A stretch of DNA of 64,000 nt from Pseudovibrio sp. M1P-2-3 (GCF_031501865.1 NZ_JARRCW010000001.1:3616001-3680000), one strand, 5' to 3'; shown: positions 37,301 to 46,269, numbered from the stretch's first letter. Made by a program: numbers and translations. Notes: a model not told the origin generated them from the letters alone.

Positions 37301-37617
37301 AAGGAGCTTTCAGGGAATTGCGTCATTTCGTCGACAATTGGGCAGACAATACGCCGGAAAAGTATTGGGACGACTACCGAGAAGCCCTTTTGATCAGTGC
37401 AGAGACCTATACCGAGCGGAATGAGCGTGCTTTCGCGCCCGGCCAACGTCCCACACCAAACAGCCTGCGCAGCGTCGAGGCTGCCACCACTTTCTTTTTA
37501 GAAAGGACCTTTGCTCCGCGCCGGGACCGAGATCGCGAAAGGGAGCCTAGAAGAGAGAGAACCCGCAGCCGCATACGTAGACAAGATCGCGCTACGCAAG
37601 GGGAAAAATCGAAATGA
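34375..37617 (+). CDS. drmA: DrmA-like DISARM helicase
   Basis: The predicted protein is 1080 aa from the ATG at 34375, preferred because AGGAG lies 12 bp before it. The core is a superfamily 2 helicase: Walker A LLWFPTGGGKTEAYLLL (about 435), four cysteines CPCC...C...C (about 552-585) as a zinc site, LIIGTVDKYAQIV, motif II IIQDELHLISGPLG (about 637), GSTATIRRA, and motifs V/VI LASNMISVGMDVSRLGLMVV ... YIQATSRVGRN (about 845-870). This is the DrmA pattern, with a basic C-terminal tail. DrmA acts with DrmB as the DNA-translocating, entry-sensing core of DISARM. It overlaps drmB by ATGA. Confidence 0.88.
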   Translation: MAANTTQDARDSIIERLTEDIIGPSDPNEIIDDRPSDRYLTGILFPIRTARDAAEDDESGEPSDTQESDTGMDSIRADSTFRPSSAGLSFAVRPRSKAQESTLIIRIRAGRYVAAQPEDGKDTTLESALAPLWQRIPRIAEISLPVKETRGTTLDLATNGLSNATLHMRATWWDEVLLITLAVSNSTVLNRGASREESEEAGLFQTSILVECLDGDFVPKPEHLITGQSNDDEDDKALALLYRDVDSYAVGHNCSADWQMGEDGKVESVHTTWLPETLIHPISAEGDNVFRRFAAGGAAGPLGASWLASANRVEIVPALTSFVDAYETWIDARQVECAALHDFLRVQGEKHLDQCRQAAARMRRGIDLLDTSNVALDAFSLANHAIALQQSWKAPNRPLVWRPFQIGFALLCLRSLADSEDEDRDLMDLLWFPTGGGKTEAYLLLTAFKIFLRRLEANGGPDGAGVSAFMRYTLRLLTIQQFERASALICACELIRRGLIDTGPVALPPHFANDAEISIGLWVGSGATPNTITEAIEALDKETEASPKQLQKCPCCHSLLRCAPNETQSRIEFHCINTNCKLSGTHLPIWTVDVDIYRQLPTLIIGTVDKYAQIVRSEDAGKLFGAGTDHLPPELIIQDELHLISGPLGSLAGLYEVAIDELCQSEGAPAKVIGSTATIRRARNQVSGLFDRNSFQFPPPGLVSTNSGFSVEDRTQPGRRFLGVSTVGRSAKFALQAVEASLLQSGANLPDDCRDGYWTVVNYFNSLRELGGSLVLMRDDVARTLTVLKGRRKTDIERRADTQIELTSRIPSSEIPAHLKQLEAIYGEEGVVDIVLASNMISVGMDVSRLGLMVVNGQPKTIAEYIQATSRVGRNSSAPGLVLSVYNANKARDRSRYESFTSWHQALYREVEATSVTPFAKRARDRALHAPLVAMARHLLPGFNRPDAVHGGKDGLLDLVDDIVDRIRRIDPDEAEGAFRELRHFVDNWADNTPEKYWDDYREALLISAETYTERNERAFAPGQRPTPNSLRSVEAATTFFLERTFAPRRDRDREREPRRERTRSRIRRQDRATQGEKSK

Positions 37618-39443
37618 CCGAAATCGGGAAAATAAGGAAGAGCCAGGTCCTCTCCACCAATGGCCCAGGCGCAATCATCGACTTCCGCGGAAATTATGGC
37701 GAACCCATCTCCGTCGTAGCGAAAGGATTGGAGGGCTGGGAGAAACTTGGTCCCAGCAGCACTGCAAAACGAGAGAAACCAACGATTCACCACGCCCGCC
37801 TTGAGGAACAGCTAAAGGTGCGCAGCTTCCGTGAACCGCCAGTCGGAGAAGAACAGACATGGGAGGGAAAACGTATATTGGGTGTCCCTGCTGTACGTTT
37901 CCCGAACTGGCACGTCTGCCCGAAGTGCAATCTACTGCGAAAGTCGCATGAATGGGGAGAAGAGGACGGGCAACCCGGACTATATTGTCGTGACTGTTCT
38001 GGTCAGACGAAGCGGCACGGCACCCGAATGTTTGTTGTGCCTGTCCGTTTTGTTGTAACTTGTCCGAGCGGCCACCTTAGCGACTTTCCATGGCAATCAT
38101 GGGCTACACACAGCCCATCCTGCGAACGCAAACATCCATTGAAACTTGTCGGCGAAGGCGCTGGTCTCCGTGGCCTGAAAATTCAATGCACACACTGCCG
38201 ACATGAAAAGAGCCTCGACCGAGCTTTCGACGCTACCGCTCTTCGAAAAATTATGCCGAGCTGCTACGGTGATAGACCTTGGCTTGACGTGGCTCCAGAG
38301 CCCTGTAATCACGCTCCAGTGGTGTTGCAGCGGGGTGCTTCAAACGTTTATTTTCCTGAAATTGCCTCCGCACTCGATGTCCCTCCTTGGGGCGATAGCT
38401 TTGAAGAATCACTAGGCGACGCTTGGGACTGGGCACGAAATATTAAGGACCTTGATAAGGTAGATGTATTCGTTCGTGAGTACGTGGTGCCTGGCACAGG
38501 GACTGACCCAGCGACGGCGGCGGAAATCAGCCGCAAGTTACGAGCTCGTCTCACAATGTTATGTGATAACACAATAGATATCAGAACCGAAGAATTCCTC
38601 CGTTTCACCGAAAGGAGCGATGTAGCTGACAGTCGAGACGAGCACCGCCATTTTGCAATCCGCCCGCAAGAGATTCCATCGGGCTTTCGTAACCTCATAT
38701 CGCACCTTGTCTCCGTCGAGCGACTACGGGAAGTACGCGTCCTGACCGGCTTCTCACGGCTAGAGCCACTAGAGAGCCCGGAAGCCGAAGAGCGGAAGGC
38801 GAAGCTCTCAGCGGAAACAAAGACTTGGCTTCCAGGAATCCGTGTCCATGGCGAGGGAATCTTCCTCTCGCTCGAGGAGACAGCGCTAAAAGAGTGGGAG
38901 ACAAAAGAGGTCGTCGTAGAGCGTATCGCTCGAGCGAGCGAAGTAATGCAGAAAAAACGGGAGGCAGATGGCCTCGGGGATCGTCCCAAATCTTCAGAGG
39001 TCACACCGCGATTCCTCTTAATACACACGCTTGCACATGCACTCGCCATGCGCCTTTCGCTGGACTGCGGATACTCCACCGCTTCCATTCGCGAGCGTCT
39101 CTATATCTCGACGGAGACGCAGGACATGTGCGGGCTACTCCTTTACACGGCAGCTCCCGACGCGGACGGTACGTTGGGCGGATTGTCACGCGAAGGCAGA
39201 ACAGAGCGCTTCGCGCACACTCTGATGAACTCCATTGCCGAAATGGAATGGTGCTCGTCCGACCCACTTTGCGGTCAGGGCATGCTATCCCTGTCCGAAG
39301 GGTCGGGTCTTGCCGCCTGCCATTCGTGCACCTTTACGCCCGAAACGACCTGCGAACATTTTAATCGACACCTTGATCGCGCCTTGCTCGTCGGCAGCCC
39401 CGAAGTTCCGGAAATCGGTTTCTTCCGCTCTGTATTGACCTAG
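37614..39443 (+). CDS. drmB: DrmB-like DISARM protein (DUF1998)
   Basis: The predicted protein is 609 aa. The N-terminus RKSQVLSTNGPGAIIDFRG and the zinc-type cysteines WHVCPKCNLLRKSHEWG...YCRDCSG (about 98-125) match DrmB. A second cluster follows (CPSGHLSDFPW; CTHCRHEKSL). The C-terminal DUF1998 domain holds FLLIHTLAHALAMRLSLDCGYSTASI (about 464) and the cysteines WCSSDPLCGQG ... ACHSCTF ... TCEHFNRHLDR. DrmB partners DrmA. The start overlaps the drmA stop by ATGA, and the next gene begins 8 bp after its stop. Confidence 0.9.
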   Translation: MTEIGKIRKSQVLSTNGPGAIIDFRGNYGEPISVVAKGLEGWEKLGPSSTAKREKPTIHHARLEEQLKVRSFREPPVGEEQTWEGKRILGVPAVRFPNWHVCPKCNLLRKSHEWGEEDGQPGLYCRDCSGQTKRHGTRMFVVPVRFVVTCPSGHLSDFPWQSWATHSPSCERKHPLKLVGEGAGLRGLKIQCTHCRHEKSLDRAFDATALRKIMPSCYGDRPWLDVAPEPCNHAPVVLQRGASNVYFPEIASALDVPPWGDSFEESLGDAWDWARNIKDLDKVDVFVREYVVPGTGTDPATAAEISRKLRARLTMLCDNTIDIRTEEFLRFTERSDVADSRDEHRHFAIRPQEIPSGFRNLISHLVSVERLREVRVLTGFSRLEPLESPEAEERKAKLSAETKTWLPGIRVHGEGIFLSLEETALKEWETKEVVVERIARASEVMQKKREADGLGDRPKSSEVTPRFLLIHTLAHALAMRLSLDCGYSTASIRERLYISTETQDMCGLLLYTAAPDADGTLGGLSREGRTERFAHTLMNSIAEMEWCSSDPLCGQGMLSLSEGSGLAACHSCTFTPETTCEHFNRHLDRALLVGSPEVPEIGFFRSVLT

Positions 39444-39451
39444 GACAGATT

Positions 39452-41110
39452 ATGGCACGCATATATCCTCGAAAACTATCCGTCGACGTTCTGAAGGATC
39501 CTAAACGTTCTGCTGAGGTCGACGTCTACGAACGCCTCCGAGATCAGCTTCCAGACAGTTTCTACTGCTACTATTCTAGGTCTTGGCACGAAGCAGATCG
39601 GAACAGCACACAGGAGTTTGATGGAGAGGCAGATTTTATTGTCGCTCACGTAGAGCTCGGCCTCTTATTCTTGGAAGTCAAGGGCGGCCGTGTCTCCTGC
39701 CGAGAAAGCGACGGTACTTGGATCTCCCGAGACCGCTACGACATTCCTTTCAAAATCAAGAACCCGATTGAGCAGGCAAAGCGCAGCAAACACCATTTCT
39801 TGCGCCGCCTGAGGCAGACACGTCAATTGCGATACCGCCGCATTACCGCGCGCCACGCAGCAGTCCTTCCTAACAGCGCAAGACCAAACCGGGCTTTGGG
39901 CCCGGACGCGCCTCTAGAGCTATTTGCTTTCGGTGACGACATTGAACGGCTCGGCGACTGGGTCCGAAGCCGAATGAACGAAAATGGCGCTACGGATGAT
40001 GCCCTAGGTCTTGACGGAATCCAAGTGCTTGAGGATATGCTCTCTAGTCACTTCGAACTCCGGTCTCACATTGGCGTGAGCCTCGCCGATGACAATCGTA
40101 AGATCGAAGCACTCACTGCCGAGCAGGCTTGGATTCTGGATTCACTTGAGGATAATTCGCAGCAGGCGATCTCCGGTGGGGCGGGTACTGGAAAGACGGT
40201 CCTCGCGGTAGAGAAATCGATACGCTCCGCATTGTCCGGTCACCGCACCTTGCTGGTATGTTACAACACCCCTCTTGCAGCTCACCTGAATGCGCTAACC
40301 AAGAGGCAGGAGAACCTAACAGCCTGCGGCTTTCATGCATTATGTATTAACCTCGCGCGACAGGCCGGACTATCCGTGCCTTCAACTCTGGAAGTAGCAG
40401 ATTACGAAACTACATTGCCCGAACTGCTGCTTGAAGCGATGGAGACTCAACCAAGTTTCCGCTTCGATACCATAGTAATTGACGAAGGACAGGACTTCTA
40501 TGACACTTGGCTGGACACCCTAAAACTATGTCTTAAGGATGTAGACCAGAACGAGTTCTACGTCTTTCATGACGACAACCAAACCCTCTACGAGGCAAAC
40601 GGTTCATTCATTGCCGCCCTACCAACTGCGCGCTACCGGCTCACGCGCAATCTGCGCAACACTAAGTCGATTCATTCCGTCATGCGCAAGTGGTACAACG
40701 GTCGCGCTACGCACGCGGCGGGACCTGAAGGACAACCCGTTCAGTGGCTGGAGATCCGCCACCGTGACCTCGCTATTCCTACGACGAACGAGCGTATTGC
40801 GTTTTTAATAAAATCCGGCCAGCTCGATCCTAGCCAAATAGCAGTTCTTACCGGTAGTTCGATAGACCCGAGCGCGATACCAAGGCGGATAGGCGGAGCA
40901 CCTGTTTGCAACGCTACCGACGTAAGGCCTGGCTGCGTAATCTTTGACACTGTGCGACGTTTCAAAGGCCTATCCCGTCCTTGCGTGTTCGTGATCCAGC
41001 CTGAACTTTTGAATACTGCAGAGCTTCGCTACGTAGCGCTCAGTCGAGCGAATTTGCTGCTAAACATCGTCGGCACGTCAACCGATCTGCAGGATCTCGC
41101 CTCAGGTTAA
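39452..41110 (+). CDS. NERD nuclease-domain / SF1 helicase fusion
   Basis: The predicted protein is 552 aa. Residues about 15-120 look like a NERD (nuclease-related) domain: AEVDVYERLRDQLPD, EADFIVAHVELGLLFLEVKGG with the E...D...E-x-K arrangement of PD-(D/E)XK nucleases. From about 225 a UvrD-like helicase follows: ISGGAGTGKTVLAVEK (Walker A), IVIDEGQDFYDTW (motif II), YRLTRNLRNTKSIHSV, and a C-terminal YVALSRANLLLNIVG. It is the last gene of the plus-strand operon, in the place where DISARM usually has the phospholipase-D-fold nuclease DrmC, so it may supply the nuclease. Inference from position and domains. Confidence 0.85.
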   Translation: MARIYPRKLSVDVLKDPKRSAEVDVYERLRDQLPDSFYCYYSRSWHEADRNSTQEFDGEADFIVAHVELGLLFLEVKGGRVSCRESDGTWISRDRYDIPFKIKNPIEQAKRSKHHFLRRLRQTRQLRYRRITARHAAVLPNSARPNRALGPDAPLELFAFGDDIERLGDWVRSRMNENGATDDALGLDGIQVLEDMLSSHFELRSHIGVSLADDNRKIEALTAEQAWILDSLEDNSQQAISGGAGTGKTVLAVEKSIRSALSGHRTLLVCYNTPLAAHLNALTKRQENLTACGFHALCINLARQAGLSVPSTLEVADYETTLPELLLEAMETQPSFRFDTIVIDEGQDFYDTWLDTLKLCLKDVDQNEFYVFHDDNQTLYEANGSFIAALPTARYRLTRNLRNTKSIHSVMRKWYNGRATHAAGPEGQPVQWLEIRHRDLAIPTTNERIAFLIKSGQLDPSQIAVLTGSSIDPSAIPRRIGGAPVCNATDVRPGCVIFDTVRRFKGLSRPCVFVIQPELLNTAELRYVALSRANLLLNIVGTSTDLQDLASG

Positions 41111-41532
41111 ACCTAGCCGCAACGATCACCTTTACCGATTGTCCCGCGTTATTACCAACAGCTCAATAGCTGCACAAAGATGGGAGTAGATTCATCGCAC
41201 GATTAATAGGTAATAAAAGTTAAGCGAGCATACCGCTGATGAACTGCCGGAGCACTCACTTCAAAGACAATCAGACAGAGGTGATCCTGTTTGATTGGAC
41301 AGTTAGAGCTCGTTTGTTAAGTGGAACTGCTCCGATTACGCAGCCCACTGAATGGGCATTTTTCTGGACAGATACATCATTCTGGAACGACTTGCCAAAG
41401 TTAGTAATTACCCATAAATGCAATCAAGCAAACATTAGGCAGATTATATGCTGCGAACTTTTCATACCGGCCTGATATCCTTATCCCGTTTTAAATTCTG
41501 AGAGGATAGCGCGTATTGACGTGAAGCTCAGC
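41111..41532. other. Intergenic gap between the DISARM-like locus and ardA
   Basis: I see no supportable gene. A 78-codon frame at 41239-41475 has no recognisable domain and no good ribosome site. The region is where the convergent transcripts of the helicase fusion and ardA end. Confidence 0.4.
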
Positions 41533-42039
41533 CTACCCGCAACGGTAGGCTAAGCGTTCTCCGGCAATGATGGTAGCGGTGTAGTCCGCTTCTAGGTCGC
41601 GGGCGATTAGGTCAAAATCTAGGTAGTATTGGATGCGCTCTGGAATTTCGCTGAACAGACCTTCGTCAACGAATTGTTCGGCTAGCTCTTTGAGGTTATC
41701 GACGTGGTAGATGTCTACGTCGTAATCGTCGGCATCGGCGGTGTTGGGGTCGAAGGTACAGCCGCACTCGCCTACTGCGATGATGAATTTGATTTTGTCA
41801 AAGTCATCCCATGTTTCCTCGGCTTCGATGAATTGGGCGATGTTGGCTTGGTTGATGCCCCAAGCTTGGGAGAGTTCGTAGTCGATGTCTTCGCCAGTGA
41901 TGAACTGGATCTCGTATTCTTCGACTGGATCGCCGTAATCGTTGCGGTTGGCGCTGGAGCGTTCTTGGAACTGCTCGGATGTTTCGAAAAAGAAGCCTGT
42001 GGCTGAGATGTCGTAGGGTTGAGCGTAAAAGATAGTCAT
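41533..42039 (-). CDS. ardA: ArdA antirestriction protein
   Basis: The predicted protein is 168 aa from the ATG at 42037-42039, preceded by GAGGAGAAACAAA; an upstream in-frame start has no such site. The sequence is highly acidic, and the C-terminal half carries the ArdA family pattern (YDVDIYHVDNLKELAEQFVDEG, EIPERIQYYLDFDLIARDLEADY, IIAGERLAYRCG). ArdA mimics bent B-form DNA and blocks type I and some other restriction or methylation enzymes. Conjugative elements use it to survive entry. Here it sits between two defence loci of the same island. Confidence 0.95.
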   Translation of the reverse strand: MTIFYAQPYDISATGFFFETSEQFQERSSANRNDYGDPVEEYEIQFITGEDIDYELSQAWGINQANIAQFIEAEETWDDFDKIKFIIAVGECGCTFDPNTADADDYDVDIYHVDNLKELAEQFVDEGLFSEIPERIQYYLDFDLIARDLEADYTATIIAGERLAYRCG

Positions 42040-42470
42040 TTTGTTTCTCCTCGTCTGTTTGTTGATGCCACGTAGCTCGTGGCCTTGACGGGGACGGGAA
42101 TGACGACAGGGACGGAATGCGCACCCCAAGCTTTAGCGCGGGGCGTTCCGAAGGATTAGACGGGCGGAGAGCGGCATTTTTTGTTTAGCGGGGAATGGTG
42201 CGCAGCATCAGGAGAAAAAAGCGGATCGCAGCCGTTGCGCCAAGTTCCGGCACACGGCGTCATAGTCACCCGCTTTCAAGGCACTGCTATGTAGTTAATT
42301 GCAAGAGAGGAGAAACAAGACGCATCAGTCATTGAAGGCCGTTTATCCAAACCGATTTCCGTCTGTATCGTTAATCAAATATAATTATCACATGCGCGAA
42401 ATCTAGAAAATACAAGCTAAAAACAAGTAACCGTCTACATAAGAAGCGTCTTTTGGCCCAGCAGGTAACT
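42040..42470. other. Non-coding gap upstream of ardA
   Basis: The ardA promoter must lie here. I see no gene. The part near ardA is GC-rich, and the part toward the restriction operon is AT-rich with no clear hairpin terminator for that operon. Confidence 0.35.
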
Positions 42471-42908
42471 TCAATGAACCCGCTGCCACCCTTTCAGTCG
42501 GAGCCTAATCGCACCACCTTCCGGACACGGGGTAGCTTCTGTCTCGGCACGAATGATCCGAATGTGGTAATCTGAGTTTCCCCTATTGCGGCTGATCTCG
42601 AATGCGTCACCAGGTTTGGCATTTTGGTTCCGAAACCAAGCCGTCATATAAGTAACGCGATACTCGTTGCGCGTTCCCCTTTCGTCATGAAGCTTATTGT
42701 TGTAATAGACGAAACGAAAGCGGTGCATAACCCCATCGTCATCAACGCAATTAATCCAAGCGTCGGGGTTCTTGATACCCCCATCCAAGGGTGGCAGAAA
42801 GCCAAGAAGGTCAGTGTTTCCCTTCGGAATAAGGACACCGGCTTGGTGTCCACCGGTCAACCCAACATCGTTGGCGCTAAGTATTTTTCTGAAGGCCGTC
42901 CGCGTCAT
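42471..42908 (-). CDS. Stand-alone EcoRII-N (B3-like) DNA-recognition protein
   Basis: The predicted protein is 145 aa. ILSANDVGLTGGHQAGVLIPKG (residues about 8-29) closely matches the N-terminal effector domain of EcoRII (RLSANDTGATGGHQVGLYIPSG, as remembered). TRNEYRVTYMTAWF corresponds to its TRNEKRITRW segment. Of the remembered EcoRII DNA contacts, the His of GGHQ and the Arg, Glu and Arg of TRNExR are kept, while Tyr41, Lys92 and Lys97 equivalents differ. The catalytic domain of EcoRII is absent, so this looks like a separate recognition subunit. Its ATG overlaps the stop of the SNF2 gene (ATGA). Last gene of the restriction operon. Confidence 0.8.
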   Translation of the reverse strand: MTRTAFRKILSANDVGLTGGHQAGVLIPKGNTDLLGFLPPLDGGIKNPDAWINCVDDDGVMHRFRFVYYNNKLHDERGTRNEYRVTYMTAWFRNQNAKPGDAFEISRNRGNSDYHIRIIRAETEATPCPEGGAIRLRLKGWQRVH

Positions 42909-44725
42909 GAATTCCTCGGTTCGATTGCGAGCGCCCGGTCAAAATCTTCCCGGTCCCTTGTCGCCATTGGCATAATTTCATTGCCTAGTTCATGCTTCCA
43001 CCCTGACCGGTCTAGCATTACGCGTTCTACGGTGTCCTCATAGAAAAGGCGATAAATGGTGACTGGCAGTGTCTGGCCCCTGCGATGCGCTCTTGCGCTG
43101 GCTTGCGCCTCGAGAGCCGGATTCCAGACTGGCGTGTAGTGAATGACGATGGTTGCAGCGGTGATATTGAGACCGGCCCCGGCAGCCTTTGGGTTGAGGA
43201 CCAAACATGCTGGACCGCCATACGCGCTAAATTCGTCGATAATAATTTGCCGATCGGACTGATCAGTGGATCCGTTGATGGCACCCCAATAAGCTTCAGG
43301 CAGGTCCTTGCCTGCTTCGCGGATAAGATCCCCAAGCCGGTTGAACAAGGCGAAAATGATGACCTTTCTACCGTTTGCGAACGCTTCATAAAGAAGCTCC
43401 ACGGTGCGTTCCATCTTAGGGGTCAAAAGAGGTTGCTCCGCCGAGCGCTCGATCTCCGCAAATTCACCATCCTCGTCATCGGTGCGCCCTTGGCGAAGCC
43501 AAGGATGCGCGCAAACAAGTTGCAGCTGCAAGGTCGCGACGAGCGCTCCAGCTACAGGGTATCGAGCCAGTGTTTCTTCCCGCACGTCGCGGTAATAGTC
43601 TGCAAGCGCTTCGCCCAGTTCCAGAGGCAAGTCGATGTCAATCCGCTCAGGCAGGTCATCCGCCACATCTGCAACCCTACGCTTCAAGGTTACGGGGTCA
43701 GAAATCTTGCCAATTTCTCGGGCGGACTCGAGCGAGTCCGGATATTTCGCTTGGAATTCCTTGCGGCTTTTTAACAGCCCGGGAATCGCGAAATCCATGA
43801 GTGACCAGAGATCCATCAGCGTATTCTCGACCGGTGTGCCAGTCATGGGGATCGTTCGTTGCCGTGGAATAGACACGATCGCTTGGCGCCGATTAGAATC
43901 CGGGTTCTTGATAGCCTGCGCTTCGTCGCAAATGACCCACGACCATTCGAAAGCTGAGAAGATTGCAATGTCGTTAACCATGGTATCATACGTCGTGATC
44001 ACCAAGTTGCTTCGCTGAAGCCCACGGAACACACCTGTACGGTTTGGACCGCGATGCACGAGCACAGATAGAGAAGGACCGAATTTCTTAATTTCACGAA
44101 CCCAGTTTGCAATAAGGCTGGTCGGGCACACAATTAGTGCGGGGGCTAACTCTGAAGGAGGATCAAGCAACAGCAGGGCGATTATTTGCAACGTCTTGCC
44201 TAAGCCCATCTCGTCAGCGAGTATCAAACCTCCCGTGGATGCGATGGTCTGGTTCATCCACTGCACACCTCTGGCCTGATACGGGAACAGATTCGCGTTG
44301 AGCCCAAGTATATCCGTTTTTTCCGGCAAATTACTGGCGACCACGCCTCCGGACAATTGAAAACGCGCTGTTGCCGTGACCGGCAAGATCCCTGTTTCAT
44401 CCTCTAGAAGATGAACGGCAGTCTTGAAGTCCAAACGTTCCGGATCCGCATTATTCAAAGCCGCATTAAAAACCTTCACGGCATCACTGGGGAGAGGGCG
44501 TAGGACACTTCCATCGACGACCCATGGGTGGTCATGGGAAGGGGTAGAGAGTTCTTGGCGACGTCCTTTGAGATTTCTTATGCCGACAAGTTGCGCCGTG
44601 ATCTTGCCACCAACACGATCAAGCAGTATTTCCGCGTCAAGTATTCGCTCGGAAATCGTGTATCCTTCTGGCGGAGAACGCATAATTTCTAGGAATGAAC
44701 ATGGAAATCGGCTGAGATCAACCAT
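42905..44725 (-). CDS. SNF2-family helicase of the restriction-modification operon
   Basis: The predicted protein is 606 aa with a complete SWI2/SNF2 core: LFPYQARGVQWMNQTI, Walker A LILADEMGLGKTLQIIALLLL (about 168), WSWVICDEAQAIKN (motif II DEAQ, about 268), TIPMTGTPVENTLMDLWSLMDF, KVIIFALFNRLGDLI, and motif VI ASARAHRRGQTLPVTIYRL (about 550). The first 140 residues are specific to this type. It starts inside the end of the HNH gene (overlap ATGGTTGA) and ends overlapping the EcoRII-N gene. Such ATPases accompany GHKL ATPases and 5mC methylases in predicted restriction systems, likely moving along DNA after target recognition. Confidence 0.9.
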   Translation of the reverse strand: MVDLSRFPCSFLEIMRSPPEGYTISERILDAEILLDRVGGKITAQLVGIRNLKGRRQELSTPSHDHPWVVDGSVLRPLPSDAVKVFNAALNNADPERLDFKTAVHLLEDETGILPVTATARFQLSGGVVASNLPEKTDILGLNANLFPYQARGVQWMNQTIASTGGLILADEMGLGKTLQIIALLLLDPPSELAPALIVCPTSLIANWVREIKKFGPSLSVLVHRGPNRTGVFRGLQRSNLVITTYDTMVNDIAIFSAFEWSWVICDEAQAIKNPDSNRRQAIVSIPRQRTIPMTGTPVENTLMDLWSLMDFAIPGLLKSRKEFQAKYPDSLESAREIGKISDPVTLKRRVADVADDLPERIDIDLPLELGEALADYYRDVREETLARYPVAGALVATLQLQLVCAHPWLRQGRTDDEDGEFAEIERSAEQPLLTPKMERTVELLYEAFANGRKVIIFALFNRLGDLIREAGKDLPEAYWGAINGSTDQSDRQIIIDEFSAYGGPACLVLNPKAAGAGLNITAATIVIHYTPVWNPALEAQASARAHRRGQTLPVTIYRLFYEDTVERVMLDRSGWKHELGNEIMPMATRDREDFDRALAIEPRNS

Positions 44726-45239
44726 GAACCTCCCCCATCTTTACAGCTAGTTCGTCGAGGCTGAGTGGCCAAGGACGACGTGTATGGACCGCCCGGTGAC
44801 AGTTGGGGCACAGTGGTACTAGATCCTTCTCCGGATCATAGGGGCGAGGCCTGTCTAACATCGAAATCGGTTCAAGGTGATGCACCTCGATAATGCTACC
44901 GGCATCACGATAGGAATCTTCGGGATTAAGCCCGCATGCACGGCATTCCGAGCCATGAATGCGCAAGCACAGCAGTCTGTTACGCGGGTTCCGTTCCCTT
45001 CGCGACACTATCGCCCGGCTCAAGGCTCCTTCCACATCCGGAACTTCTGACGCGGTCGAATCTTCCACGGCATCATACCCAATAAGTTCCGCCATGGCTG
45101 CCATGAGCGGCACAATCACTTCGCGGCAGGTTTCGATTATGGCTTCATCGCTGTCGGGCGAAATCTCTTTGTGTCGATACAGCGCCACTGCTTCGAAAGC
45201 ACCGTCCTTAACTAAAGCAATGAGGCGCAACGCTGAATC
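44718..45239 (-). pseudogene. HNH endonuclease, C-terminal part (split by IS630)
   Basis: The fragment encodes about 173 residues to the stop. The HNH/McrA-type motif is complete: CLRIHGSECRACGLNPED, IIEVHHLEPIS and DLVPLCPNCHRAVHTR, with paired zinc cysteines and the catalytic histidines. There is no proper start of its own; reading back runs into the IS at about 45240. The missing N-terminal part is at 46270-46617. Separated from its start, the nuclease is unlikely to be made normally, though an internal TTG at 45228-45230 could give a truncated protein. Confidence 0.8.
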
Positions 45240-46269
45240 GATTGGGGATTCCCAATCAGGTTGATTTGTGATTTACTCCTTTTAGGGAGGAGATCACATG
45301 GGCCGGCCACTTTCACTTGATTTACGCCTTCGCTTTAAAAGGCTCATTTTATCCGGGATGAGCGGGCGTGAAGCAGCACGCCGCCTGCTGATCTCTCCAG
45401 CATCAGGATCTCGCTTGGCCCGTAAAGTTCGGGAGGGGCAGAGTTTAATCCCGGTCAGGACAGGGCGCCCAAAGGGAGGCGGAAAATTGGAGCCCTACCT
45501 CTCCTTCTTGCGCGAGCTGGTCAATCAAGACGGAGATATCACGTTGATGGAGTTATGTGATGCACTTTTCATGGCTGAGGGAGTGAGGGTTCACCATACT
45601 TCCGTCTCCAAGGCTTTGCGCCGTCTTGGCTACACCTATAAAAAAAATCGTTGGTGGCAACCGAGCGTGGCAAACTCCATGTACAAAATGCCAGAGATGA
45701 ATGGCGCCACACCCGTCAGCCTATAATGCGTGATCTGCCTGAGAGACTGGTGTTTCTCGATGAAACCAGTGTTAAAACGAATTTAACCCGGCTGCGAGGC
45801 CGAGCCTTTAAAGGGGAACGAGCCCTTGACACAGCGCCGTTTGGACGCTGGCAGAACCAGACCTTTATCGCCGGTTTGACCCACGAGGGACTCATTGCGC
45901 CCTGGGTTCTGGACGGGGCCATGAATGGCAAGGCATTCACCACTTATATCACGACACAACTGGCTCCATGCTTGCACCCTAAAACGGTGGTCATTCTGGA
46001 TAACCTGTCCACACACAAAGTTCCAGAAGCCGCAAGGGCCCTCAGACAAAGCGGGTGTTGGTTCCTTTTTCTGCCGCCCTATTCTCCTGATCTCAATCCT
46101 ATCGAAATGGCGTTTTCCAAGCTCAAAGCACACCTACGCAGAATGAAAGCCAGAACCTTTGAGACCTTGATAAAGGCTCTGGGTGACATATGCGATCTGT
46201 TCACACCCCAAGAGTGTTGGAATTACTTCAAGGCAGCTGGATATGTTTCAGTATAAAGGCTCAAGACTA
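45240..46269 (+). mobile_element. Second type of IS630-family element, inserted in HNH gene
   Basis: About 1.03 kb between the two halves of the HNH gene. The left end is near GATTGGGGATTCCCAATC and the right end near CTCAAGACTATAG. I could not find matching terminal repeats, so the exact borders are approximate. Its transposase differs from the other IS630 in this window. Confidence 0.8.
45298..46256 (+). CDS. IS630-family transposase (two frames joined by -1 frameshift)
   Basis: Frame one (45298-45726) encodes the DNA-binding half ([20 protein letters not shown], then [20 protein letters not shown]). The second frame (to 46256) encodes the DDE domain, with [23 protein letters not shown] and [18 protein letters not shown]. 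They meet at eight A (45640-45647); stepping back one base there gives [17 protein letters not shown], the usual continuous sequence. Start ATG after TAGGGAGGAGATCAC. Confidence 0.88.

Noticed and set aside
25870..41110. Calling the locus a canonical class 1 or class 2 DISARM
   Set aside because: DrmC and an in-operon methylase are missing, and extra helicases are present; DISARM-related is the most that can be said.
41239..41475. 78-codon frame between the defence locus and ardA
   Set aside because: No domain, weak start and tryptophan-rich odd composition; probably chance.
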